Shown here: piece after piece, positions 6,510-13,288 of the stretch
Layout: every line of letters begins with the position of its first letter
Numbering within the stretch: position 1 is the first letter of the stretch
From: Actinomycetota bacterium
Lineage (GTDB): Bacteria; Actinomycetota; Actinomycetes; S36-B12; UBA5976
Length of the DNA: 21,271 nucleotides
Direction: 5' to 3'
Assembly (NCBI GenBank): GCA_947486505.1
Contig: CANKTT010000010.1
Coordinates: 1 to 21,271 of the forward strand
The notes under the pieces: generated by a model
What the model was told of the DNA's origin: nothing
Databases searched by the model: none
The model's input: the letters and a program-made list of their open reading frames with translations, nothing else
Translations under genes and position numbers: made by a program

Positions 6510-7691
6510 ATGAACGCGCCGAAAAACCATGCCAGCTCATTTAATAACTTAGATACTGCCGCAGTCCAGGCCGGTCGACCGCCAGTAACTCCAGACGGGC
6601 CTGTCAATCCCCCAATCGTGTTGTCCAGCACCATGCACGCTGGTGGCCCTTACGGTTACATGCGGGATTGGAATGCCACGCTGGATTCTCTAGAGCAGGC
6701 GATCGGCGCACTTGAAGGCGGGCACTGCACAGTCTTTTCAAGTGGCATGGCAGCGGCCAACGCGATTTTCGATTTATTTCCTCAAGGTAAGCCGGTAGTA
6801 GCAAGTCAGTATTCATACACAGGTGTGGCAGTGCGACTGAAAGAACTTCACGATCTTGGTCGAATCGAATTGCGCTTAGTTGATGTCACAGATGACGCCG
6901 CAGTCAAAGCTGCAATTGCCGGTGATGGCAACCCAGCCTCGTGGGTTTGGATTGAAACACCGACAAATCCAATGATGGAGATTTGTGACATAGAAGCAAC
7001 TGCAGTTGTGGCTCGGCACTACGGAGCGTACCTGGCCGTCGACAACACTTTCATGACGCCAATGCGACAACGCCCACTTGAACTTGGTGCGCATCTAGTT
7101 ATGCATAGCGCTACTAAGGGCTTGGCTGGGCATTCCGATTTATTGATGGGCGCACTTGTCACAGCTGATGATGCACTTGCCGAAAGCATTGTTGGCCGTC
7201 GCGTTTTGTTGGGCGCAGTGCCTAGTGCATTCGATTCTTACTTAGCACTGCGCGGAATCCGTACGCTGGCAATTCGAATTGATCGCGCCGAATCTAACGC
7301 GCAAGTTATTGCCGAGAAGTTAACGAGTCACAGCAAAGTAAGGGCCGTGCATTACCCGGGTCTGGGTGGCCACAAAAATTCCGACATTGCTAAGCGGCAA
7401 TCTGACGGGCCAGGATTTATGTTGTCATTTGAAGTTGATGGGGATGCACAAGATGCCGAGCGAGTGTGTCAAGCAGTTGAGCTAATTACGTACGCAACTT
7501 CACTAGGCGGTGTTGAGACATTGATGGAACGCCGGCGCAGATGGCCAAAAGAAAATTCTGCTGTGCCCGAGAACTTAATTCGAATGTCAGTTGGAATTGA
7601 AAATGTCAACGATATTTGGGCAGATCTTGATCGAGCGCTTAATGCCACTGGCGAGGTTGAAACTCAAACTCAACCAAAAATGGGCTACTAA
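6510..7691 (+). CDS. Cys/Met-metabolism PLP-dependent enzyme (cystathionine gamma-synthase/lyase type)
   Basis: 393 residues, typical for the family. Signatures: PPIVLSSTMHAGG at the N-terminus, LEGGHCTVFSSGMAA (PLP phosphate contact), ETPTNPMMEICDI, AVDNTFMTP with the cofactor-contacting Asp178, HSATKGLAGHSD with Lys203 as the Schiff-base lysine, and GGVETLMERRRRWP near the C-terminus. It will act on cystathionine or a related thioether or thiol substrate; sequence alone does not separate gamma-synthase, gamma-lyase and beta-lyase. The usual YxR of the neighbouring subunit appears as GYMRDWN (Tyr50, Arg52). It lies on the plus strand between two minus-strand housekeeping groups and converges on gpsA with only three bases between the stop codons. 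It is probably transcribed alone from a leaderless promoter. Confidence 0.85.
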   Translation: MNAPKNHASSFNNLDTAAVQAGRPPVTPDGPVNPPIVLSSTMHAGGPYGYMRDWNATLDSLEQAIGALEGGHCTVFSSGMAAANAIFDLFPQGKPVVASQYSYTGVAVRLKELHDLGRIELRLVDVTDDAAVKAAIAGDGNPASWVWIETPTNPMMEICDIEATAVVARHYGAYLAVDNTFMTPMRQRPLELGAHLVMHSATKGLAGHSDLLMGALVTADDALAESIVGRRVLLGAVPSAFDSYLALRGIRTLAIRIDRAESNAQVIAEKLTSHSKVRAVHYPGLGGHKNSDIAKRQSDGPGFMLSFEVDGDAQDAERVCQAVELITYATSLGGVETLMERRRRWPKENSAVPENLIRMSVGIENVNDIWADLDRALNATGEVETQTQPKMGY

Positions 7692-7694
7692 TAA

Positions 7695-8714
7695 CTATTC
7701 GTGCTCCATTAGTTCTTGACCTTCTTCGGCTGTAGTTGGCCGAGACATGAAAGCCTTAAGAACTTTTTCTGCACTAGTTCCGCGGTGAATAACGTTTACG
7801 ACTTGCTCAGTGATCGGCATCTCAACGCCATGTCGGGTTGCTAAATCCAAAATTGATTGGCAACTCTTTACACCTTCTGAAGTTGTTTTCGTTAGGGCCT
7901 GGGCTTGATCAATGGTTTTACCTTCACCCAGGTAAACCCCAATTGTTCGGTTGCGCGATAGCGGCGACTGACAGGTTGCAATCAAATCCCCAACGCCAGC
8001 AAGGCCAGCAAAAGTTAGCGGGTTTGCACCTAATGCAACACCGAGTCGAGACATTTCGGCAAGGCCACGGGTCATCAGTGCAGATTGGGAGTTTTCGCCA
8101 TAACCAAGTCCGACTGCCATGCCGTTTGCTAAAGCGATCACATTCTTTACTGCTCCAGCAATTTCAACTCCGACTACATCGGTTGTGTAATACGGACGGA
8201 AGTAATCAGTTGTGCAGGCATCTTGAATCTGAATCGCGAAGTCTTCATTTGCGCAGGCAACTGTGGTTGCAGCTGGCTCGCGAAGAGCAATCTCATTGGC
8301 CAAATTAGGACCGGAGACAACTGCAACGCGATCAGGATCTACTTTTGCAACTTCAGCAATCACTTCAGACATGCGCTCAGTGGTACCAAGTTCTACACCC
8401 TTGATAAGTGAGACAAGTACGGCGTCATTTGGAATCGATAAACTCCAAGCCGAAAGATTTCCTCGTAGAGTTTGCGCCGGCATTGCCAGCACAACAAGAT
8501 CAGCGCCAGTTAATGCTTGATCCGGGTTGGTGGTTGCAACAATGTCTGTCGGAAGTGTTAAGTCTGGTTGGTAGGCGTGGTTGATATGAGTTTTGTTAAT
8601 GTCATCAGCAATCGCGGCGCTACGGGCCCAAAGTGAAACATCACACCCAGCATCAGCCAGGATCATCGAGAAAACTGATCCCCAAGATCCCGCGCCCATT
8701 ACTGCAACGCGCAT
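7695..8714 (-). CDS. gpsA: NAD(P)-dependent glycerol-3-phosphate dehydrogenase
   Basis: 339 residues. It reduces dihydroxyacetone phosphate to sn-glycerol 3-phosphate for phospholipid synthesis in the cytosol. Rossmann motif GAGSWG at residues 7-12, VSLIKGVE near 101, VSGPNLANEIA near 133, catalytic Lys190 in EIAGAVKNVIALANGM, then GLAGVGDLIATC and SRNRTIG. Its ATG overlaps the plsC stop by one base (TAATG), so translation is coupled to plsC. The product feeds the pathway in which plsC also acts. No terminator is seen in the three-base gap to the convergent gene ending at 7691. Confidence 0.95.
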   Translation of the reverse strand: MRVAVMGAGSWGSVFSMILADAGCDVSLWARSAAIADDINKTHINHAYQPDLTLPTDIVATTNPDQALTGADLVVLAMPAQTLRGNLSAWSLSIPNDAVLVSLIKGVELGTTERMSEVIAEVAKVDPDRVAVVSGPNLANEIALREPAATTVACANEDFAIQIQDACTTDYFRPYYTTDVVGVEIAGAVKNVIALANGMAVGLGYGENSQSALMTRGLAEMSRLGVALGANPLTFAGLAGVGDLIATCQSPLSRNRTIGVYLGEGKTIDQAQALTKTTSEGVKSCQSILDLATRHGVEMPITEQVVNVIHRGTSAEKVLKAFMSRPTTAEEGQELMEHE

Positions 8715-9454
8715 TATGAGTCTGCTTTCTTTTGAAGTGCGGTCCGACGATCAAGTGGCTCAGCAGGTGGAACTTCGCCACGTTGCTCTGCCAATATTTT
8801 AGTGATGGCCAACATGATGCGTTCAGTTGCTTCCCGCAGAGTTGCAGCACTTACTGGTTGAGTTCGTAAGTCATCTAAATCCACTGCCGGTCCAGCCCAA
8901 ACGTGCATGGTCTTGCGCGGGAACAAGCTCAACCGCTTGGTGTAAGGAGCTAAAACTTCTTGTGGCCCCCACTGGGCAGCCGGAATAACTGGTGCGCCAG
9001 TCATCAGTGCAATTCGAGCGGCCCCAGTTTTCGCAGTCATCGGCCATAGATTTGGATCGCGCGTAAGTGTGCCTTCTGGATAGATCACAATGCACTGACC
9101 ATTTTCAATGGCAGTGAAGGCTTCACGAAGTGAACCGGCGGCGGCATCTGAATTTCCACGTTGCACTGGGATTTGACCAGCATTTTTTAAAATCGAACCA
9201 AGAACAGGAATTTTGAAAAGTTCCGCTTTTGCCATGAAACGAACTGGGCGGCCATTGTCGTTTACAAAATGTGCAGCGACCAATGGGTCATACCAAGAAA
9301 GATGATTCATTGCTACGACAATCCCCTGGTCAACTCGCAGGTACTCGCCACCGCGCCAGTCTCGAGCTGTTGCTGCTTTTAGGATCGGGCGCAAAATGAT
9401 TTCGATCAACCGATACCAGAAACCACGTGGCGACTGTGGTGGGAATTTTTTCAT
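8714..9454 (-). CDS. plsC: 1-acyl-sn-glycerol-3-phosphate acyltransferase family protein
   Basis: 246 residues of the PlsC/LPLAT family, which transfers an acyl chain to lysophosphatidate to give phosphatidate at the membrane. Motif I is NHLSWYD (His51, Asp56). The FMAKAELFKIPVLGSILKNAGQIPVQRG block holds the Arg motif, motif III is YPEGT at 125-129 (Glu127), and VIPAAQWG is the fourth block. The C-terminal 25 residues are charged and variable. It is the first gene of plsC-gpsA with one-base stop/start overlap. It begins 28 bases after the HU terminator hairpin, so it needs its own promoter; GATGAT at 9461-9466 ends six bases before the ATG and is a weak candidate. An exact substrate assignment is an inference from the family. 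Confidence 0.9.
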   Translation of the reverse strand: MKKFPPQSPRGFWYRLIEIILRPILKAATARDWRGGEYLRVDQGIVVAMNHLSWYDPLVAAHFVNDNGRPVRFMAKAELFKIPVLGSILKNAGQIPVQRGNSDAAAGSLREAFTAIENGQCIVIYPEGTLTRDPNLWPMTAKTGAARIALMTGAPVIPAAQWGPQEVLAPYTKRLSLFPRKTMHVWAGPAVDLDDLRTQPVSAATLREATERIMLAITKILAEQRGEVPPAEPLDRRTALQKKADS

Positions 9455-9481
9455 GACCTAATCATCCTGACACAAAAATGA

Positions 9482-9513
9482 ATCGGACTCGTTGGTTTCC
9501 CAACGAGTCCGAT
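9482..9513 (-). terminator. Rho-independent terminator after the HU gene
   Basis: Perfect 14-bp inverted repeat (9482-9495 and 9500-9513) with a TTTC/GAAA loop. On the minus strand CATTTTTG follows a few bases after the stem. It begins 19 bases after the hup stop and isolates hup from plsC. Confidence 0.85.
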
Positions 9514-9532
9514 CGCATTAAGTTTTACAGGC

Positions 9533-9811
9533 TTATTTGCCTGAAACCTTTTTCTTGAATTCAGCGCCTGCGCGGAACTTAGGTACTGATGTTGCTGCAA
9601 TCTGAACTGGAGCACCAGTCTGTGGGTTGCGGCCAGTACGTGCTGCGCGATCTGACTTCTCGAAGATACCGAAGCCTGTTAGGGAAACCTTGTCACCCTT
9701 GGCTACTGCGCGGGAGATGCTGTCGAAAACTGCATCTACGGCTGCTGTGGCGTCTTTTTTGCTTAGGCCTGCGGCTTCAGCTACTCCATCAATTAGTTCT
9801 GCCTTGTTCAC
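9533..9811 (-). CDS. hup: HU family DNA-binding protein
   Basis: 92 residues of the HU/IHF fold, a small dimeric nucleoid protein that bends [24 protein letters not shown] forms the dimer helices, [21 protein letters not shown] leads into the beta arms, and [12 protein letters not shown] is the DNA-contacting arm signature with its Pro at the tip. It closes with [13 protein letters not shown]. There is no long Lys/Ala/Pro C-terminal tail like that of mycobacterial HupB. The start is GTG at 9811, because GGAGG lies seven bases upstream and the homologous N-terminus begins there; an upstream in-frame extension to 9952 is not protein-like. It is a single-gene unit between two strong hairpin terminators. 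Confidence 0.95.
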   Translation of the reverse strand: MNKAELIDGVAEAAGLSKKDATAAVDAVFDSISRAVAKGDKVSLTGFGIFEKSDRAARTGRNPQTGAPVQIAATSVPKFRAGAEFKKKVSGK

Positions 9812-9984
9812 TTTGGATCCTCCATAGTTACCCGACCTCCATTGATGAATGCCGGCGATCTTTTTTGTCATTAATCCTTGCGAATTAACGGCGATTGAGT
9901 TGTTCCAGACTTCCCCGCCTGGCTCAATTGTGACTTTACGGCCCAAAATCAAGGGTTTTTAGCCTGACACGCCCAAGAAATGCA

Positions 9985-10010
9985 AAAAATCCCAATTTCT
10001 TGGGATTTTT
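9985..10010. terminator. Bidirectional terminator between leuD and hup
   Basis: Perfect 11-bp arms (9985-9995 and 10000-10010) around TTTC, with A-tract and T-tract at opposite ends so it can work on both strands. It lies 18 bases after the leuD stop. An overlapping 10-bp perfect repeat, CCCAAGAAAT (9972-9981) with ATTTCTTGGG (9995-10004), could form a competing stem. Confidence 0.85.
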
Positions 10011-10028
10011 CACTGATTTTAGGGTGAT

Positions 10029-10616
10029 TTAGATAGTTGTGGGCTTGAAACTCGGGCGCTTTGCCTCGAAGGCAGTGATCTCATCGACGTGCTTTAAGGT
10101 CAATCCGATGTCATCTAAGCCTTCCATCAGGCGCCATCTGACGTAACTATCGACTTCAAACTTAGTTGTGAAGCCAGCTGCGGTAATCACCTGGGCTTCT
10201 AGATCTACGGTGACCGCAGTACTTGGCTCTTCTTCAATAATCTTCCAAAGTTGCTCAACTGCGCTTTGGTCAACAACTGCAGTTAGTAGTCCTTGCTTGC
10301 CGGAGTTGCCTCGGAAGATATCTGCAAAACGCGAAGAAATGACTACTTTGAATCCGTAGTCCATGAGGGCCCAAACAGCATGTTCGCGGCTAGATCCGGT
10401 TCCAAAATCTGGACCAGCAACCAAGACGCTGACACCTTGGTATGCCGGACGATTCAAAACAAAGTTTGCATCTTTGCGCCACGAATTGAATAAACCATCT
10501 TCGAAGCCATGACGAGTGATTCGCTTTAGGTATTCAGCCGGAATGATCTGGTCGGTATCAACATTGCTAGCGCGAAGTGGCGCGGCAGTTCCGACATGTG
10601 TTGTGAACTTTTCCAT
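10029..10616 (-). CDS. leuD: 3-isopropylmalate dehydratase small subunit
   Basis: 195 residues. With LeuC it isomerises 2-isopropylmalate to 3-isopropylmalate in leucine synthesis. Signatures: [16 protein letters not shown] near the N-terminus, [14 protein letters not shown] (substrate-binding loop), [19 protein letters not shown], and the C-terminal [15 protein letters not shown]. The ATG overlaps the leuC stop by one base (TAATG), which ensures coupled synthesis of the two subunits. Such a pair usually also converts citramalate to 3-methylmalate, which would serve the CimA route encoded nearby. A strong hairpin terminator follows. Confidence 0.95.
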   Translation of the reverse strand: MEKFTTHVGTAAPLRASNVDTDQIIPAEYLKRITRHGFEDGLFNSWRKDANFVLNRPAYQGVSVLVAGPDFGTGSSREHAVWALMDYGFKVVISSRFADIFRGNSGKQGLLTAVVDQSAVEQLWKIIEEEPSTAVTVDLEAQVITAAGFTTKFEVDSYVRWRLMEGLDDIGLTLKHVDEITAFEAKRPSFKPTTI

Positions 10617-12025
10617 TAGTTGCTCCCTACAAGATCTGCTGGCGAAGAAAGTGTGCCGCGAATTGCAGTAGCTGCTGCCACTGCAGGCGATACCAAGTGA
10701 GTGCGCCCACCTGGTCCCTGGCGACCTTCAAAATTTCGGTTTGAAGTTGAAGCGCTGCGCTCACCTGGCGTTAACTTGTCTGGGTTCATGCCAAGACACA
10801 TTGAGCAACCTGCTTCGCGCCATTCAGCACCGGACTCGAGGAAAACCTTGTCCAAGCCTTCAGCCATTGCCTCTAGGCGTACTCGCACGGAACCTGGCAC
10901 AACCATCATGCGCATGCCTTCCGCAATTTTCTTACCTTTAAGAATTTCGGCAGCAGCGCGCAGGTCTTCAATACGTCCATTTGTGCAGGAACCGATGAAT
11001 ACGGTATCGATTTTGATGTCGCGAATTGGCATGCCGGCTTGTAGGTCCATGTATTCAAGCGCACTTTCGGTTGCCTTCTTGTCTACTTCATCCGTGAAGT
11101 CATCCGGGCTTGGCACATTTGCCGAAAGTGGCGCACCTTGACCCGGGTTAGTTCCCCAAGTAACGAATGGGCTGAGCTTTGTCGCGTCAATTATTACTTC
11201 GCGATCAAAAACTGCATCGTCATCTGATGGCAAGGTCTTCCAATAAGCGACAGCAGCATCCCAGTCCGCACCCTTTGGTGCGTGTTCGCGGCCCTTTACA
11301 TATTCAAAAGTCGTTTCATCTGGTGCGATCATGCCCGCGCGAGCCCCAGCTTCAATGCTCATATTGCACATCGTCATGCGGCCTTCCATGGAAAGTGCAC
11401 GAACGGCTTCGCCACGGTATTCAAGGATGTAACCCTGACCGCCACCAGTTCCGATTTCAGCGATGATCGCCAGGATTAGATCCTTGGCTGTCACGCCAAC
11501 TGGAAGTTTGCCGTTGACAGTTATTGCCATGGTCTTGAAAGGCTTTAACGGCAGAGTCTGAGTTGCGAGCACATGCTCAACTTCACTCGTTCCAATGCCC
11601 ATTCCAATTGAACCAAAAGCACCGTGTGTTGAAGTGTGTGAGTCACCGCAAACAATCGTCATTCCGGGCTGAGTTAAACCAGATTGTGGCGCAATGATGT
11701 GAACAATTCCTTGTTCCTTGTTGCCAAGTTCGTAGTTTTCAATTCCAAATTCTTTTGTATTGATACGAAGTGCATCGATTTGCGCCCGACTGATTGGATC
11801 CGCGATTGGTTTGTCGATGTCGGTCGTTGGCACATTGTGATCTTCGGTAGCAATCGTTAAATCTTTGCGGCGGACTGGACGACCTGCTGCGCGCAAACCG
11901 TCGAAAGCCTGTGGGCTAGTAACTTCATGCGTAAGGTGCAGATCGATATAAAGTAAGTCCGGTTCACCTTCGGCACGACGAACTACGTGATCGTCCCAAA
12001 CTTTTTGCGCTAACGTGCGTCCCAT
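10616..12025 (-). CDS. leuC: 3-isopropylmalate dehydratase large subunit
   Basis: 469 residues, aconitase superfamily. It carries the [4Fe-4S] cluster that activates the substrate hydroxyl. Cluster ligands are Cys347 in FIGSCTNGR and Cys407/Cys410 in GCSMCLGMN. The N-terminal half has [29 protein letters not shown] and [16 protein letters not shown] start with a strong AGGAGG five bases upstream, unlike the leaderless starts of many neighbours. First gene of leuC-leuD, divergent from the IclR-type regulator at 12088 with 62 bases between. The shared region holds an ATCTC/GAGAT inverted repeat that may be the regulator's operator. Confidence 0.96.
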   Translation of the reverse strand: MGRTLAQKVWDDHVVRRAEGEPDLLYIDLHLTHEVTSPQAFDGLRAAGRPVRRKDLTIATEDHNVPTTDIDKPIADPISRAQIDALRINTKEFGIENYELGNKEQGIVHIIAPQSGLTQPGMTIVCGDSHTSTHGAFGSIGMGIGTSEVEHVLATQTLPLKPFKTMAITVNGKLPVGVTAKDLILAIIAEIGTGGGQGYILEYRGEAVRALSMEGRMTMCNMSIEAGARAGMIAPDETTFEYVKGREHAPKGADWDAAVAYWKTLPSDDDAVFDREVIIDATKLSPFVTWGTNPGQGAPLSANVPSPDDFTDEVDKKATESALEYMDLQAGMPIRDIKIDTVFIGSCTNGRIEDLRAAAEILKGKKIAEGMRMMVVPGSVRVRLEAMAEGLDKVFLESGAEWREAGCSMCLGMNPDKLTPGERSASTSNRNFEGRQGPGGRTHLVSPAVAAATAIRGTLSSPADLVGSN

Positions 12026-12042
12026 GGCTGCCTCCTATTTAA

Positions 12043-12075
12043 GTATCAATTTTGACATCTCACTATTCGAGATAC
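12043..12075. promoter_or_regulatory. Candidate IclR-type operator in the leuC/regulator intergenic region
   Basis: Inverted repeat ATCTC (12057-12061), seven bases, GAGAT (12069-12073); wider arms GTATC (12043-12047) and GATAC (12071-12075). It overlaps the -35 of the regulator gene. The words TATCAAT and ATCTCAC recur in the same order and orientation between leuB and leuA. The IclR protein encoded next to it is the natural candidate ligand (inference). Confidence 0.5.
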
Positions 12076-12081
12076 CAATAT
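12052..12081 (+). promoter_or_regulatory. Candidate promoter of the IclR-type regulator
   Basis: A perfect -35 TTGACA (12052-12057), 18 bases, then CAATAT (12076-12081), six bases before the ATG at 12088. The -10 is weak except for the key A and final T. It would give a leaderless mRNA and is overlapped by the inverted repeat, which suggests autoregulation. Confidence 0.4.
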
Positions 12082-12087
12082 CAGTAC

Positions 12088-12807
12088 ATGGACGATATTA
12101 GTAGTGGTGTTGGAGTTCTGGATAAAGCTGCCCACATTCTGGACGCTTTGGAATCTGGCCCGTTAACTTTGGCGGGTTTAGTGAGCGCAACCGGACTGGC
12201 TCGTCCAACTGCCCATCGGCTAGCAACTGCGCTTGAACATCATCGCTTCGTAGCACGCGATCTCAATGGGCGCTTTGTGCTCGGCCCACGAGTTGGGGAA
12301 TTGGCTGGCGCTGCTGGTGAGGACAAATTGCTCGCTATCGCCAATCCAATTTTGATCGCCCTGCGTGATGCAACTAAGGAAAGCGCCCAGCTTTACCGGC
12401 GCCAGGGTGACCAACGAATTTGCGTTGCCGCCGCTGAGCGCATGACTGGATTGCGGGACACAGTTCCGGTCGGCGTTGGATTAACAATGGGCGCAGGTTC
12501 AGCTGCACAAATCCTGCTGGCTTGGGAGGAGCCAGATCGACTGCATCGCGGAATTCAAGGCGCTAAGTTCACCGCTACAGACTTGTCGGCAGTTAGGCGT
12601 CGTGGTTGGGCCCAATCACTAGGTGAACGTGAACCAGGTGTTGCTTCTGTCAGTGCACCGATTCGCAGCGCTAATGGCAAGGTCATCGCTGCAGTTTCCA
12701 TCTCCGGCCCAATCGAGCGCTTAACCCGAACCCCTGGTCGCGTTCATGGCATGGCAGTAATGACTGCTGCAAATCGAATCAGTGAATCACTGAAGGCGCG
12801 AAGTTAG
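12088..12807 (+). CDS. ltbR: IclR family transcriptional regulator (LtbR/NdgR type)
   Basis: 239 residues. The N-terminal winged helix-turn-helix spans about residues 10-70: LDKAAHILDALESGPLTLAGL, then VSATGLARPTAHRLATALEHH as the recognition unit. The C-terminal IclR effector domain includes LRDTVPVGVGLTMGAGSAAQILLAW and EREPGVASVSAPIRSANGKVIAAVSISGP. In actinobacteria an IclR protein divergent from leuCD controls leuCD and often leuB and other amino acid genes (LtbR, NdgR); the same arrangement here supports that name by position and family. The start is ATG 12088, which begins at the conserved MDDISSGVGVLDKAAH; an upstream ATG at 12052 would add 12 unlikely residues and overlap the -35. 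The gene converges on the tRNA genes and a bidirectional terminator. Confidence 0.85.
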   Translation: MDDISSGVGVLDKAAHILDALESGPLTLAGLVSATGLARPTAHRLATALEHHRFVARDLNGRFVLGPRVGELAGAAGEDKLLAIANPILIALRDATKESAQLYRRQGDQRICVAAAERMTGLRDTVPVGVGLTMGAGSAAQILLAWEEPDRLHRGIQGAKFTATDLSAVRRRGWAQSLGEREPGVASVSAPIRSANGKVIAAVSISGPIERLTRTPGRVHGMAVMTAANRISESLKARS

Positions 12808-12819
12808 TTTTTTGCGAGA

Positions 12820-12858
12820 GCTCATTGCGCCTTCGGGCCAAGGCGGTAGCGGGTGGTA
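12820..12858 (+). repeat. tRNA-Glu-like repeat, copy A
   Basis: Begins GCTCATTGCGCCT and continues GCCAAGGCGGTAG-CGGGTGGT after a four-base variable part. CGCCTT and AAGGCG can pair around CGGGCC. CAAGGCGGTAGCGGG resembles the anticodon 3' stem and following part of the tRNA-Glu gene 190 bases away (CAAGGCGGTAGCGCGGG), but on the opposite strand. Confidence 0.6.
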
Positions 12859-12944
12859 GCCCAGCTTGTGATCCATGAACCTGTTTTCAACCGCATTCTG
12901 CGGTTAGTGACAGGTGGGTGGCTCAATTGGGCTGGATTCGAATC

Positions 12945-12984
12945 GCTCATTGCGCCTGTATGCCAAGGCGGTAGTCGGGTGGTG
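12945..12984 (+). repeat. tRNA-Glu-like repeat, copy B
   Basis: Matches copy A at 34 of about 39 positions, with a four-base replaced block in the hairpin loop and one inserted T. The element spacing is 125 bases. Downstream, GTGCGAATC recalls a tRNA T-loop, and upstream GGATTCGAATC at 12934-12944 does too. Origin unknown; it may be a degenerated tRNA-derived repeat. Confidence 0.6.
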
Positions 12985-12999
12985 CGAATCTTTGGTTGA

Positions 13000-13045
13000 A
13001 CAAGAAATAAAAAAGGACCCTGTCGGGTCCTTTTTTATTTCTTGT
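13000..13045. terminator. Long bidirectional terminator at the end of the tRNA unit
   Basis: Perfect 21-bp arms (13000-13020 and 13025-13045) around a four-base loop, each containing a six-base A- or T-run and an outer AT-rich part. It stops minus-strand transcripts from the gltX/tRNA group and plus-strand transcripts from the IclR gene. The last base of one arm is the discriminator position of tRNA-Glu. Confidence 0.9.
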
Positions 13046-13117
13046 AGCCCCGACGGGATTCGAACCCGCGCTACCGCCTTGAGAGGGCGGCGTGCTAGGC
13101 CGCTACACAACGGGGCC
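13045..13117 (-). tRNA. tRNA-Glu (anticodon CTC)
   Basis: 73 nt, no encoded CCA. Acceptor 5' strand GGCCCCG pairs with CGGGGCT (G1-U72 wobble), discriminator A. Anticodon arm CCGCC-CTCTCAA-GGCGG shows anticodon CTC; T-arm GCGGG-TTCGAAT-CCCGT. It lies 31 bases downstream of tRNA-Gln and directly abuts a strong terminator. Confidence 0.95.
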
Positions 13118-13148
13118 CTAGCAAAAGAGTCCAGAAAACCCTTTTTTG

Positions 13149-13220
13149 CTGGGATACCTGGACTCGAACCAAGACTAACTGAACCAGAATCAGTTGGGCT
13201 GCCAATTACCCCATATCCCA
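13149..13220 (-). tRNA. tRNA-Gln (anticodon CTG)
   Basis: 72 nt, no encoded CCA. Acceptor TGGGATA pairs with TATCCCA (U1-A72, typical of tRNA-Gln), discriminator G. Anticodon arm ACTGA-TTCTGGT-TCAGT gives anticodon CTG; the T-arm contains GGTTCGAGTCC. It starts 68 bases after the gltX stop. TTGAGA, 15 bases, TAATGC just upstream may be its own promoter. Confidence 0.95.
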
Positions 13221-13288
13221 AATGGCATTACGAGTGGAAATTCTATCTCAAGGCTCGCATTTGAGCGAAATGCTTATTTGGCCGTTGG

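Larger units (their letters stand above)
12808..12999. other. Intergenic stretch with paired repeats and hairpins
   Basis: 192 bases after the regulator stop, without a credible ORF. It holds two copies of a ~40-base element (listed separately) and between them a perfect 7-bp stem AACCGCA-TTC-TGCGGTT at 12889-12905 with no T-run. Confidence 0.6.

Noticed and set aside
9812..9952. Upstream extension of hup by 47 codons
   Set aside because: HU proteins start at [14 protein letters not shown] is correctly placed before GTG 9811 and the extra residues are not conserved in this family.
12904..13264. Overlapping ORFs on both strands over the tRNA genes (105 and 116 codons)
   Set aside because: They translate tRNA-Glu, tRNA-Gln and the terminator (PDGIRTRA- and PGLEPR-type words are typical false proteins from tRNA genes).
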